In this document: positions 45,782 through 55,266 of the stretch, in pieces
How the letters are laid out: every line of letters starts with the position of its first letter
Numbering within the stretch: the stretch's first letter is position 1
Source of the DNA: Collinsella sp.
Lineage (GTDB): Bacteria > Actinomycetota > Coriobacteriia > Coriobacteriales > Coriobacteriaceae
NCBI GenBank assembly: GCA_019419585.1
Contig: DXZQ01000004.1
Location: 1 to 64,000, forward strand
Reading direction: 5' to 3'
Length of the DNA: 64,000 nt
Notes under the pieces: model-generated
Databases searched by the model: none
The model's input: only the letters and a program-made list of their open reading frames with translations
What the model was told of the DNA's origin: nothing
Translations under genes and position numbers: made by a program

Positions 45782-47873
45782 ATGGATACTACCGATAGCG
45801 CCTATGGCGACAAACTCATCCGTCTCGACACGTTCGATACCGCCGTGGCGGTCGACCCCAGTGCCGAGGATGATGCCAAGCGCCGGTTTATGACGCTTAT
45901 TCTTCAGACGACATACCGCGACGGCGGCAATAACGGGCACGTGCTGCGCGCAACCAACACGAGCGGCGAGGTCTTTGCCGTCAAGCTGCCCAAGGACAAC
46001 GCCATCCTTTCCGACCAGACGCCCGACCGCTCCGCCGAGCAATCGGCCGCGCATCTGGCCAACACCGCCGCACTGTTCGAGGAGTACCGTCATCTGTGTA
46101 CCGTCTCGCACCTGCGCGGATTTCCGTGCGTCTATGGCTACGGATCGTGCGAGAACGACCCGCTCATCCTCATGGAGTGGGTCGAGGGCACCTCGCTCAA
46201 GCAGGCGCTGCCCTTGCTTCCGCACGACGCCTCGGGTGGGCTGACCACCCAGATGGTCGCCGCCGTCGGAAACGCCGTGCTTCGCGCGCTCTTGATAACC
46301 CAAGGCCTCGTGAATCCGGTCATCCATCGCGACCTGTCGCCTGCCAATATCATGTTCCGCACCACCAGCCGAACGCTCGAGCAGCAGATTGCCGATTGCT
46401 CCTTTGACCCCTGCCTCATCGACATGGGCTCCGCGACCATGGCCCTCGGCGACGACACGATCACCCGGCGCGCCGACATCTGGCGCTTTGCCACGCCCGC
46501 ATACGCCGCGCCCGAAATGCTCACGCAGAATATCGAAGGCATCGCGGCCCTTCGCCGCTCGCCCGCGATCGACGTCTATGCGCTTTCGAGCATTCTGTAC
46601 CAGCTCTACAGCGGTCGCAAACCGTTCGATGTCGAGTCGACGGGTGCCGCGGCGACCGGCTCGTTCTACCTCATAAAGACCAAGACCAAACCGGCGCCGC
46701 TCGAGCCGCGCTGCGAGGGCGACAAAGCGCTTGTCCAGATCATCATGAAAGGCATCTCGGTCGAACAGGGCGATCGCCCTACCGAGCAGCAGATGCTCGA
46801 GATGCTCTCGACGTACCTCCCCGCTGCAGAATCTGAGGACCGCGAGGGCGCAGGAGACGAGGCCGCAATTGATATCGATTCTGGCACGCACCTTAAGGTC
46901 GACGTCGCCGGCGAGCGCGCGCGAGAGATCCTGGAGCAGGCCCGTCACGATGCCATGACCCGCCGCCGCTTTGTCATCGGCGGCGTCGTTGCAGCCGTTG
47001 CGGGGCTCGGCGTTATCGGGGCAGCAACCCATGGCTTTGGCATCCCCGACTACCTGGACGGCATCCGCGGTTCGCTTGGCGACTACACCTGGGATCAGCT
47101 GCAGGAGATTTCGCTCAAGATTAAGGCGGCGAAGAGCAACGCCGAAGCTCGTAAGATCGCCAAGCGCTATCATCTACTCGACGACGACGGCCATATTCCC
47201 TACCCGAGCACCAAGCGCGTTACACTCACCAACGGGCTGCAGGTCGGCGCACAGCTTGTGGGCATTCTTCACGATGACCTGGCAGATACCAACGGCAAGG
47301 CCGGTCTGTCATTTATCTTTGACGCAGGTATTGCCGAGCGCGATGCCTCTGAGCACCCGCTCAACGCTCAACGGTGGCTGGGAAGACTGCGAGCTGCGCA
47401 CATGGCTCGATGAGGACGGCATTAAGCTGCTTCCCAAGGAACTGCAATCGGTTATCAGTCCGGTCAAGAAGATCTCGAACAACGTCGGCGCCACCAAAAG
47501 CACTTCGTGCCTGGGCGAGCTGCCCGCGACCCCTTGGCTGCCCGCCATGGTCGAGCTCTGCGGCGGACAGGCGCCCAAGGACTTTAGCGAGGACTGCCAT
47601 TACCTATCCGGCATCTACAACGGCGAGGGCAAGGAGTACCAGCTGTTCCGCGAGCTTAAGGTGAGCCCCTTTACCACGAACAGTATGATGGTTCGCCAGT
47701 GGAAGGGCAAGGATGTCTGTTGGTGGGAGCGTACGGCGAGCCCCGACACGTCGGAGAACGAGGGCACGCTCTATATGAACCGCGTGGGCGACGACGGCGA
47801 TGTCTTTAATTACGCCACGCCTGCAAGCAAGCCCGATAAGCGAACCTGCGTGATTCCCGGATTCTGCATCTAG
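45782..47873 (+). pseudogene. Membrane Ser/Thr protein kinase with DUF6273-like C-terminus, frameshifted
   Basis: Kinase domain: lysine in VFAVKLPK (about residue 66), catalytic loop VIHRDLSPANIMF (about 181), DMG in place of DFG (about 214), YAAPEML as APE motif. A membrane helix follows at about residues 396-418 (RRRFVIGGVVAAVAG...). The outer part starts in the same frame (VTLTNGLQVGAQLVGILHDDL) but the frame runs to a stop at 47413. The next frame continues the family pattern, LNGGWEDCELRTWLDEDGIKLLPKELQ and onward to FCI at 47873. The shift lies between about 47325 and 47370. The kinase and helix remain intact, so a shortened protein of 543 aa may still be made. AAAGGAACG precedes the ATG. 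Confidence 0.82.
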
Positions 47874-47915
47874 GAAGCGGGCGTCTTGCCGTGACGGGAC
47901 CCCTCCCCGGCAATT

Positions 47916-48213
47916 GTCTCGATCTGTAACACTAGCTCGGCAGATACAGGTCTAGATGTTACAGAACGAGACAAACCCCAGCCCCGCGAGACAACATCTC
48001 GATCTGTACCAGTAAGGGGTCAAAAACCTCTCTTGATGTTACAGATCAAGACATTTGAGTTGGCCGCGGGCGGTCTGTCTCGATCTGTAACAGTTAGAGG
48101 TCATATTTGCTGCTAGATGTTACAGATTGAGACATTGAGTTTTCTGCCAACTGTTTGTCTTGATCTGCAACAAATACTCGGTAAAACGGGGTCTAGTTGT
48201 TACAGATCGAGAC
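47916..48213. repeat. Palindromic 80-bp-period array B (4 units)
   Basis: Units 47916-47972, 47996-48052, 48077-48133 and 48157-48213, each 57 bp; gaps 23, 24, 23 bases. Arms follow GTCTCGATCTGTAACA with single changes (for example GTACC in unit 2, GCAAC in unit 4). It occupies most of the gap between the kinase and copA; the rest holds the copA operator region. Confidence 0.95.
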
Positions 48214-48286
48214 GTTTGGCAGAGACGGCCACCGATTGGGCAGCCACCCTCATCTGTAATGAAAAATCATACATTCCAACTACTAC

Positions 48287-48317
48287 TAGACACCCCCAGG
48301 GGGTATGGGTGTATAGT
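48287..48317 (+). promoter_or_regulatory. copA promoter with copper-type operator
   Basis: TAGACA (48287-48292) and TATAGT (48312-48317) are 19 bases apart, an over-long spacer. The spacer begins with the palindrome CCCCC-A-GGGGG (48293-48303; ACCCCCAGGGGGT extended), like CsoR operators of the GC-palindrome type. CsoR, encoded at the end of the same operon, is the likely repressor released by Cu(I). Confidence 0.7.
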
Positions 48318-48364
48318 ATCGACAGGTTAACAATTCCAACACCGAACCACGGAAAGGAGAAGCC

Positions 48365-50707
48365 ATGGCTCAAGATAAGTTCGACGTGGGCGGCATGACA
48401 TGCGCCGCCTGCCAGGCGCACGTGGACCGCGCCGTAAGCAAACTCGACGGCGTCCAAAGCGTCGCGGTCAACCTACTCGCTGGTTCCATGATGGTCGACT
48501 ATGACCCCGCGCAGGTCTCCCCCGAGAATATCTGCACCGCCGTCGACCGCGCGGGCTACTCGGCCTCGCCCGTCGATGCGGGCACCGGCGCCGCTGGCTC
48601 AAACGGCAGCGTGCAAGCCAGGTCCGGCGCCGCCCATATGGAGTCGCCGACCAAAAAGCTGGAGGCCACCGCCTCCGCCATGCGTACCCGTCTCATCATC
48701 TCAATCATCTTTCTCATCCCGTTGTTCTACATAGGCATGGGGCACATGCTCGGTTGGCCGCTGCCCGGCATTTTCACCGACCATACCCACAGCATGACGC
48801 TCGCCCTCACCGAGCTCGTCCTGCTCATCCCCATCGTCTATGTCAACGATGCGTACTTTATCAACGGCTTCAAGTCGCTCGCGCACGGCGCTCCTACCAT
48901 GGACGCCCTTATTGCCGTGGGCGCCACCGCTTCCGTCGCCTGGTCGCTCTATGCCATGTTCATCATGGCCGACCAGTTAGCCGCGGGTCAGGTCCACGAG
49001 GCCATGATGACGGGCATGGACAATCTGTATTTTGAGAGCGCCGGCACGATCCTGTCGCTCGTCACCGTGGGTAAATACCTCGAGACGCGCAGCAAATCCA
49101 AGACCGGCGGCGCCATCGAGGCGCTGATCGACCTGGCGCCCAAGACCGCGACCGTCGTGGCGGAGGACGGCAGCGAGACCACCGTCGACGTCGACGCCAT
49201 TCTACCCGGCCAGGTGCTGCGTGTGCGCCCCGGCGAGTCCATCCCCGTCGATGGCGTGGTACTCGAGGGCGGCTCGGCCGTGGACGAAAGTGCGCTGACC
49301 GGCGAGTCCATCCCCGTGGAGAAGACCGCCGGCGACACTGTCAACGCGGCCACGGTCAACCGCACGGGCTCGTTTACCTTCCGCGCCACGCGTGTGGGCG
49401 CCGACACGTCGCTCGCCAAAATCATCAAGCTCGTCGAGGACGCCAACGCCACCAAGGCGCCCATCGCCCGCATGGCCGATAAGGTCGCTGGCGTATTTGT
49501 GCCCGTGGTGTTTGTGATCTCGGCCGTGACCTTTGCGGTGTGGATGGCACTGACTGGCAGCGTGAACGAAGCGCTCACCTCCGCCGTGGCCGTGCTGGTG
49601 ATCAGCTGTCCGTGTGCACTGGGCCTGGCCACGCCCGTCGCCATTATGGTGGGCACCGGCAAGGGCGCCGAAATGGGCATTCTGTTCAAGAGCGCCGAGG
49701 CGCTGGAGAACCTGCGCAGCGTGGGCACCGTGGTGCTCGATAAGACGGGCACGGTCACCCGCGGCAAGCCTGCCGTGACCGATATCGTGGTAGCCACGCG
49801 CGTTGACGGCTCGTCCGCCATGAGCGAAAAGGCGCTGCTCAAGCTGGCCGCCGCGCTGGAGCGCTCAAGCGAGCACCCGCTGGCCGAGGCGATTATGGCC
49901 GAGTGCGAGACACGCGGAATCGTCGCGCGCATGGTCGAGGACTTTGCTGCCGTGCCCGGTCGTGGCGTTACGGCGCACGAAGGGCGAAACGCCATTGCCG
50001 CTGGTAACGTGCGCCTGATGAACGAGTTGGGCGTTACCGTGCCCGCGGGTCTTGCCGAGCAATTTGCCGCCGAAGGCAAGACGCCGCTGTTCTTTGCCAA
50101 GAACGGCGAGCTTGCCGGCACCATTGCCGTGGCTGACAAGGTCAAGGAGACAAGCGCCGCAGCCATTTCCGCGCTGCGCTCACTCGGCGTCGACGTGCGC
50201 ATGCTCACCGGCGACAACCGCGTCACTGCCGAAGCAATCGCCCGCCGCGTGGGGCTGAGCAGCGAACAGGTCATCGCCGACGTCCTTCCCGCCGACAAAG
50301 AGCGCCATGTGCGTGAGTTGCAGGACGCAGGCGGCATGGTGGCCATGGTGGGCGACGGCATCAACGACTCTCCCGCCCTGGCGCGCGCCGACGTGGGCCT
50401 TGCCATCGGCACCGGTGCCGACATCGCCAAGGAAGGCGCCGACGTGGTGCTCATGCGCAGCGACCTTATGGATGTTGCGCGTGCCATCGAGCTTTCGCGC
50501 GCCACGATCCGCAACATCAAGCAGGACCTGTTCTGGGCGCTGTTCTACAACGGCATCGGCATCCCACTCGCCGCAGGCGTGTTCTTCCCCCTCACCGGCT
50601 GGCAACTCTCGCCGATGTTTGGTGCCGCCGCGATGAGCCTGTCGAGCGTCTGCGTCGTGACCAACGCTTTGCGCCTGCGAACCTTTAAGCCCAAAGTGGC
50701 AAAATAG
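48365..50707 (+). CDS. copA: Copper-exporting P1B-type ATPase CopA
   Basis: 780 aa. N-terminal heavy-metal-associated domain [11 protein letters not shown] (residues 9-19), eight predicted membrane helices, actuator TGES, ion-binding SCPCALG (about residue 413), phosphorylation site DKTGTVTRG (about 458), nucleotide-domain [10 protein letters not shown], and hinge [10 protein letters not shown] (about 663). The C-terminal helices carry N and MSLSS residues expected for Cu(I) transporters. GGAAAGGAG precedes the ATG. First gene of copA-copZ-csoR. Confidence 0.96.
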   Translation: MAQDKFDVGGMTCAACQAHVDRAVSKLDGVQSVAVNLLAGSMMVDYDPAQVSPENICTAVDRAGYSASPVDAGTGAAGSNGSVQARSGAAHMESPTKKLEATASAMRTRLIISIIFLIPLFYIGMGHMLGWPLPGIFTDHTHSMTLALTELVLLIPIVYVNDAYFINGFKSLAHGAPTMDALIAVGATASVAWSLYAMFIMADQLAAGQVHEAMMTGMDNLYFESAGTILSLVTVGKYLETRSKSKTGGAIEALIDLAPKTATVVAEDGSETTVDVDAILPGQVLRVRPGESIPVDGVVLEGGSAVDESALTGESIPVEKTAGDTVNAATVNRTGSFTFRATRVGADTSLAKIIKLVEDANATKAPIARMADKVAGVFVPVVFVISAVTFAVWMALTGSVNEALTSAVAVLVISCPCALGLATPVAIMVGTGKGAEMGILFKSAEALENLRSVGTVVLDKTGTVTRGKPAVTDIVVATRVDGSSAMSEKALLKLAAALERSSEHPLAEAIMAECETRGIVARMVEDFAAVPGRGVTAHEGRNAIAAGNVRLMNELGVTVPAGLAEQFAAEGKTPLFFAKNGELAGTIAVADKVKETSAAAISALRSLGVDVRMLTGDNRVTAEAIARRVGLSSEQVIADVLPADKERHVRELQDAGGMVAMVGDGINDSPALARADVGLAIGTGADIAKEGADVVLMRSDLMDVARAIELSRATIRNIKQDLFWALFYNGIGIPLAAGVFFPLTGWQLSPMFGAAAMSLSSVCVVTNALRLRTFKPKVAK

Positions 50708-50854
50708 GCTCACCATTACGTCCATTTATAACGGGTTTTCCAGGTGCCCGAGATTGACCTGAAAGAGGAGCGACGCGTACTTTGGTACGCGAGCGACTGC
50801 TTGAAGGTCAAGGTCGGGTGCCTGGGAAAGCTGACGCAACAGAGAGGAATACCC

Positions 50855-51076
50855 ATGCGTTACACAATCAAGACTTCCGGCCTCATGTGCGGCCACTGCG
50901 ACGCCACCGTCGAGACGGCGTTGCTCAACGTTGCCGGCGTGACCGACGCCGACGCCGACCACGAGACCCAGACCGTCCAGGTTGAGTGCGCCGACACCGT
51001 GACCGCCGAGCAGCTCGCTGCCGCCGTCGAGGGCGCCGGCGAGAAGTTCCACGCCCTGTCTGTGACCGCCGCGTAG
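50855..51076 (+). CDS. copZ: Copper chaperone CopZ-like (heavy-metal-associated protein)
   Basis: 73 aa, a single HMA domain. The metal motif is GLMCGHCDATVE (residues 9-20; MxCxxC). Beginning MRYTIKTSG and ending HALSVTAA, it matches the length of CopZ-type chaperones that pass Cu(I) to CopA. GAGAGG lies 7 bases before ATG 50855. It is separated from copA by about 150 bases with no terminator seen. Confidence 0.92.
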   Translation: MRYTIKTSGLMCGHCDATVETALLNVAGVTDADADHETQTVQVECADTVTAEQLAAAVEGAGEKFHALSVTAA

Positions 51077-51103
51077 CAGACGCCGCCTACTCAATCCTCA
51101 GAA

Positions 51104-51168
51104 GTTGCGGTGAAATACGGACTGTTGTGCCGCCCTAGGCCTTTAAACGGTCCGTATTTCACCGCAAC
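51104..51168. repeat. Interrupted palindrome, TTGCGGTGAAATA family (copy 2)
   Basis: Arms 51104-51122 and 51150-51168 (GTTGCGGTGAAATACGGAC and complement), 27-base loop. The outer GTTGCGGTGAAATA is shared with 9284-9346; the inner stem differs in a matched way on both arms. It lies between copZ and csoR. Confidence 0.8.
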
Positions 51169-51211
51169 TGACGGGGGCATCCGGAAGATCGACCAGAAAC
51201 GAGGACCCGCC

Positions 51212-51484
51212 ATGATGGCAGACCATAAATCGGTGACCCGCATGCTCAAGACGGCACGCGGTCAGATCGACGGCATCCTGCGGATGGTCGAGGAGGACCG
51301 CTACTGCGTCGATATTTCCACACAGCTCATGGCCACACAGGCGCTCCTCGCGCGCATTAACGCCGACGTGCTCAAGGCGCATATCGAGGGCTGCGTGACT
51401 TCGGCAATCGAATCGGGCGACGAAGACCTCAAAGCCGCCAAACTCGCCGAGATCGAACGCGTCGTCGACAAACTCTCCAAGTAA
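51212..51484 (+). CDS. csoR: Copper-sensing repressor CsoR
   Basis: 90 aa, all-helical CsoR/FrmR family repressor. The Cu(I) ligands are at the family positions: Cys in DRYCVDIS, His and Cys in KAHIEGC (C-x(n)-H-x3-C). RMLKTARGQIDGILRMVEE is the typical opening helix. ATG 51212 follows GAGGA; a second ATG directly after is an alternative. It would bind the palindrome at 48293-48303 and shut the operon when copper is low. Confidence 0.93.
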   Translation: MMADHKSVTRMLKTARGQIDGILRMVEEDRYCVDISTQLMATQALLARINADVLKAHIEGCVTSAIESGDEDLKAAKLAEIERVVDKLSK

Positions 51485-51528
51485 TTGGGGCATTGGGGAC
51501 GGACTGCTTTGCACCATCTTGGTGTATC

Positions 51529-51575
51529 GGGGACAGGTATGTTTGCACCGCCTTGGTGTAGATTAACCTGTCCCC
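51529..51575. repeat. GGGGACAGG hairpin downstream of csoR
   Basis: GGGGACAGG (51529-51537) and CCTGTCCCC (51567-51575) enclose a small GCACC/GGTG stem. The stretch TTGCACC..CTTGGTGTA is present twice (51509-51525 and 51543-51560). It could end csoR transcription; no T run follows. Confidence 0.55.
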
Positions 51576-51630
51576 CTTGCTCTAAATCGGGTATAAAGGC
51601 GTGCGGTATATCGAACGAAAGGCAATTCGC

Positions 51631-52104
51631 ATGAATGACTTTATGAAGGGCCGCAATGGCGCCGACGAGCTCACCATCGTGATGGGCTTTGCCGGCATCG
51701 TCATCGCAATGATTGGATCGCTCGCCCGTGTCCAGTGGCTCAGCTGGATCGCCATCGCCGTGATCGTGCTCGGCGTGCTGCGTGGCCTGTCCAAGAATAT
51801 CGACGCACGTCGCAAGGAGAACGCGGCCTTTGTCGCCGCGACCGCGAACGTCCCCGGCTTGGGCAAATTCGTCGCCAGTTTGGGCGGCGGCGCTGCGGCG
51901 GCCAACGCCTCGCGCGCAGCCGGAACGAGCAAGGAAGACTTTGAGCGCGCCAAACGCACGGCCAAGAAGATGTGGAAGGGCCGTAAGACCACGGCATACC
52001 TCAAGTGCCCCAACTGTGGCCAGATGCTCTCCGTCCCCAAGGGCAAGGGCAAAATCCGCGTCACCTGCCCCAAGTGTCACGCCAAGATGGAAACGCGCTC
52101 CTAG
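51631..52104 (+). CDS. Two-helix membrane protein with C-terminal zinc ribbon
   Basis: 157 aa. Two hydrophobic helices (residues 17-36 and 39-58) are followed by a basic linker and a CPNCGQML...CPKCHAKM zinc ribbon (residues 130-155). No function is recognised; proteins of this shape are frequent in Coriobacteria. AAAGG is 8 bases before ATG 51631. Single gene with its own terminator. Confidence 0.8.
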   Translation: MNDFMKGRNGADELTIVMGFAGIVIAMIGSLARVQWLSWIAIAVIVLGVLRGLSKNIDARRKENAAFVAATANVPGLGKFVASLGGGAAAANASRAAGTSKEDFERAKRTAKKMWKGRKTTAYLKCPNCGQMLSVPKGKGKIRVTCPKCHAKMETRS

Positions 52105-52127
52105 CCGCCATACCGTAGGACAAAATG

Positions 52128-52164
52128 AAAGCCGAGGCCTCGCACTGAGACCTCGGCTTTTTTG
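52128..52164 (+). terminator. Intrinsic terminator of the zinc-ribbon gene
   Basis: AAAGCCGAGG (52128-52137) pairs with CCTCGGCTTT (52151-52160), followed by TTTG. It also faces the amidohydrolase gene from the other side. Confidence 0.85.
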
Positions 52165-52211
52165 ATTATGACAAAGGGATTGCCCCTTTGTCGCATCGCC
52201 ATATCGCGCGC

Positions 52212-53582
52212 TTACGCCACACCGTCGCGGGCAAGCTCCTCGGCCAACACCTCGGCAGGCATGGCCATAATCGCGTCGAGCTCGGCGTCCACCTCGGGGA
52301 TACGCTTGACCTTGAGCTTGCGCACCAGGTCACCGCGGCACATCACATACATCGGCTCACGAAGAGCGCACAGGTCATCGAGTGGGTTCTCGCGCGTCAC
52401 CAAGATATCGGCCGACTTACCGCACTCGATCGTGCCGGTCTCGCTACCCAGGCCCAGAAGCTCGGCATTGACCTGCGTGGCCGTATGCAGCGCAAAGGCG
52501 TTGCTCACGCCCACGTACTTGGCAAAATAGGCTACCTCGCGCCACATGTCGTACTGCGTCACGAACGGACAGCTTGAGTCCGTGCCCAGGCCCACCTTAA
52601 CGCCAGCTTCCAGTGCGGCGCGAGCGCTCTCGATAATACCCGAGCACACGATATCGCCGTTCTTCTTTTGCGTGTCGGTCGAATGGGTCTTTTCCGGATC
52701 GAGCAACACAAACGGCAGCGCCGGACTAATCGTGCAGGTCACACTCGGCGCACGTCCCTCGAGCTGTGTTCCCGCGGCGCCGCGGTACAGCTCCAGAATC
52801 TCAGGCGTCATCGGAGCGCCGTGCTCGATTGTGTCGACGCCGGCCTGGAGCGCGGCCTTCACACCTTCGGTGCTCTCGACATGGGCCATGACCGAAAGGC
52901 CAGCCTCGTGCGCCGCCTTGCACGCCGCCGCGGCGACATCGACCGGCATGCGCAGCACGCCCGGCTCGCCTACTTCGGTCGCATCGAACACGCCACCCGT
53001 TACGAACAGCTTGATGACATCGGCACCGCGCGCATACAAGTCACGCACTTGTTCGGCCGCCTCGGTAGGGCTGTTGGCCACCTGCGCAAAGAGGCCCGCG
53101 CCGTGGCCACCCGGCACCGTGACGCCAGTTCCCGGTGCCACCAGACGCGGACCCTGATACTTGCCGGCGTCGATGGCGTTGCGCACGGCGATGTCGGCAA
53201 ACAGCGGGTCGCCTGCACCGCGCACCGTGGTCACGCCGCTTGCCAGCTGCTGTTGGGCGCTGCCCTTGAGGATGTGGCGGACGATGGCGCGTCCCACGGG
53301 ATTGTCGAGCTTCTTCATCAGCGCGCCCGCATCGCCCGCCGAGACCGGTTTGCCCGAACCGCACAGATGCACGTGCATATTGATGAGACCCGGCATGAGA
53401 TACGCACCGCCCAGGTCGATGACCTCGGCACCCGCCGGCGCCTGCGCGACAGCACTCGGCCCCATCCAGGTTATGACACCGCGCTCAACGGCCACGGCCA
53501 TATCGGGCTGCGGCTCCATGTGCTCCGAGCCATCCAAAACGGTTGCATTGATAAACAACGTGGGACGATCAGCGGACGCCAT
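52212..53582 (-). CDS. Metal-dependent amidohydrolase (imidazolonepropionase/prolidase-like)
   Basis: 456 aa. TIM-barrel amidohydrolase with HxH in INMHVHLCG (about residue 75), carboxylated-lysine candidate VIKLFVTGG, histidines in VMAHVES and IEHGAP, and catalytic aspartate in GTDSSCPF. The C-terminal part GTIECGKSADILVTRENPLDDL is the usual sandwich domain. Similar enzymes cleave Xaa-Pro or Xaa-Arg dipeptides or cyclic amides; substrate cannot be told. ATG 53582 follows GGGGGAGGAG; ATG 53615 is an alternative. Confidence 0.88.
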   Translation of the reverse strand: MASADRPTLFINATVLDGSEHMEPQPDMAVAVERGVITWMGPSAVAQAPAGAEVIDLGGAYLMPGLINMHVHLCGSGKPVSAGDAGALMKKLDNPVGRAIVRHILKGSAQQQLASGVTTVRGAGDPLFADIAVRNAIDAGKYQGPRLVAPGTGVTVPGGHGAGLFAQVANSPTEAAEQVRDLYARGADVIKLFVTGGVFDATEVGEPGVLRMPVDVAAAACKAAHEAGLSVMAHVESTEGVKAALQAGVDTIEHGAPMTPEILELYRGAAGTQLEGRAPSVTCTISPALPFVLLDPEKTHSTDTQKKNGDIVCSGIIESARAALEAGVKVGLGTDSSCPFVTQYDMWREVAYFAKYVGVSNAFALHTATQVNAELLGLGSETGTIECGKSADILVTRENPLDDLCALREPMYVMCRGDLVRKLKVKRIPEVDAELDAIMAMPAEVLAEELARDGVA

Positions 53583-53731
53583 ATCGAGCTCCTCCCCCTC
53601 AGAAAACTTCAACATTTGTCCATTATTACCCAGTTCGGCAGGATTGCTGCGGACATATCGGTTAACGGAGAAAGGAGGAGATGCGGAGAATGGAATGCGT
53701 TGCAGCCCCATCCCAGCGACATCCGGGAAAT

Positions 53732-54029
53732 GTCTAGATCTGTAACAGGTGGACCGTCTTTAACCTTCCAACTGTTACAGATTGAGATCTTTCGGCACCG
53801 CGTCCAACCTTTGTCTCAATCTGTAACAGTTAGAGCGGTTTTCGGCCGTTAGATGTTACAGATTAAGATATTCTCCAGCCCTGTCGTCAAACGTCTAAAT
53901 CTGTAACAGTTAGACAGGTTTTCGGCCTCTAGCTGTTACAGATCGAGATATTTTAGCGGCAGCCAACCTTCTGTCTTGATCTGTAACAGTTACGAGGCCA
54001 AACGGCCCCTTGTTGTTACAGATCGAGAC
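53732..54029. repeat. Palindromic 80-bp-period array C (4 units)
   Basis: Units 53732-53788, 53813-53869, 53893-53949 and 53973-54029, each 57 bp, gaps 24, 23, 23. Arms vary as GTCTAGATC / GTCTCAATC / GTCTAAATC / GTCTTGATC then TGTAACA. It ends 41 bases before the stop of the nuclease gene. Confidence 0.95.
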
Positions 54030-54070
54030 AAACTCGGCAGGAACAACCACATCCGCGTCAGTTGCACCCC

Positions 54071-55147
54071 TCAGCGCCCATACCACTGACGTCTCCATTC
54101 CTCAGCCAGATTGACCCGCTGCGGAATGCCCGCCAGTCTCATCTTTTCAGCCAGTTTCCCCGGGTTCTTGAGTTCGTTAAACGTAAACCGAAGCACCTTA
54201 TGCCCGAGCATTGTCAGATGAGATTCCCGCTGACGTTCTGCCACGAATGGGTCGACCGACTCCCGATCCCCACCATCCTGCAGGGTATACTTTCCCTTCC
54301 CGTCGAGCTCGCCGATGACACATGTCCCGTCCTCGAGCCTCCAGAAATAATCAACCCGAAACACCTGGCTCGAATCGAGCGGATCGCGAAACTCCACCTG
54401 CAACTCCGGAACCGGAAAACCGTATGCAATAAAGAACGCTCGGAACCGTGACTCGCCACCGTTTTCGGACAGCTCGTCCGCATACGACGCAATCACCTGT
54501 GCCCTGCGATACCCGCGTCTGCCCTCGCAATCGGCGCGGAGGCGCTCGCACAGGCCATCGCGCGATACGCCTTTCGCCCGCAGTGCAGAATCGGCAATCG
54601 CCAACCCGTAGGAGAACGGCGCACGCAGCAAGCAATCCTCCACCGCGCGCCAAAACGACGTCACCCGCACGCCATCAACGCGCTCGAGCGCGCCCGCCAT
54701 CTGTGGACGCAACAACCTGCACCCGCTGCTCAACGTCACTGAACAACCCGTCTTAACAAGAAAACGCGGCCCGAGCAGATCATTCGGCACCTCCAGACCC
54801 CACAAAAGTGCCGCGTCATAACCCCAAAACGCCCAATCGGGATGAAACTCCGCAAGCCCTTTGATGGTACGCATCGCTCGCTCTGCCGGTGTCAACGTAT
54901 CCCAATCATGTTGAAAACAGAACAGATACGACTCGGGCTCCGCGATATCGTCGGTTCCGACATGGCGTCGCAGCCACATGAGCTCGGTGTTGTCATGCGT
55001 TGCGAGCAGCGCACCTTGCTCGGTCGTCTCCGTGAGCCGCGCGAGCATCCTATTCCGCGCCAACGTGTTGCGAGTCGCATGCTTGTGTTTGAGAACGGTA
55101 TTAGACACTTTCATCACCACCACGTCAGACAAATGGACCATCGTCAC
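54071..55147 (-). CDS. PD-(D/E)XK (DUF559/Vsr-like) nuclease with AbiEi-like N-terminus
   Basis: 358 aa. The last 130 residues have a Vsr/DUF559 layout: GESRFRAFFIAYGFPVPELQ, RVDYFWRLEDGTCVIGELDG, a charged helix with RQRESHLTMLGHKVLRFTFNEL. D in RVDY and E in GELDG fit the D-(x)n-E-x-K/D active site. The N-terminal 220 residues resemble the AbiEi-type winged helix region of such Coriobacterial proteins (weak). GTG 55147 is used because GGAGG lies 5 bases before it; ATG 55141 is an alternative. Flanked by repeat arrays C and D. Function unknown; DNA cleavage is inferred. Confidence 0.65.
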   Translation of the reverse strand: MTMVHLSDVVVMKVSNTVLKHKHATRNTLARNRMLARLTETTEQGALLATHDNTELMWLRRHVGTDDIAEPESYLFCFQHDWDTLTPAERAMRTIKGLAEFHPDWAFWGYDAALLWGLEVPNDLLGPRFLVKTGCSVTLSSGCRLLRPQMAGALERVDGVRVTSFWRAVEDCLLRAPFSYGLAIADSALRAKGVSRDGLCERLRADCEGRRGYRRAQVIASYADELSENGGESRFRAFFIAYGFPVPELQVEFRDPLDSSQVFRVDYFWRLEDGTCVIGELDGKGKYTLQDGGDRESVDPFVAERQRESHLTMLGHKVLRFTFNELKNPGKLAEKMRLAGIPQRVNLAEEWRRQWYGR

Positions 55148-55167
55148 CGTTGCCTCCGCTGAAAAAT

Positions 55168-55224
55168 GTCTTGATCTGTAACGGGTAGACGTTCTCCAGG
55201 TCCCTAAACGTTACAGATCGAGAC
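55168..55224. repeat. Palindromic unit D (single)
   Basis: One 57-bp unit, arms GTCTTGATCTGTAACG and CGTTACAGATCGAGAC. The last base of the first arm and first base of the second differ from the family consensus together (A-T to G-C), a compensatory change. It sits in the 119-bp gap upstream of the nuclease gene. Confidence 0.9.
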
Positions 55225-55266
55225 ATAAAGACAGAAGGCAAGGCAGGACAACGCCAGGTCCATCCC

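Noticed and set aside
44251..48213. CRISPR array
   Set aside because: The periodicity is CRISPR-like, but the 16-mers alternate in orientation, the inner segments are semi-conserved, the arrays have only 1-4 units, and no cas gene is in the window.
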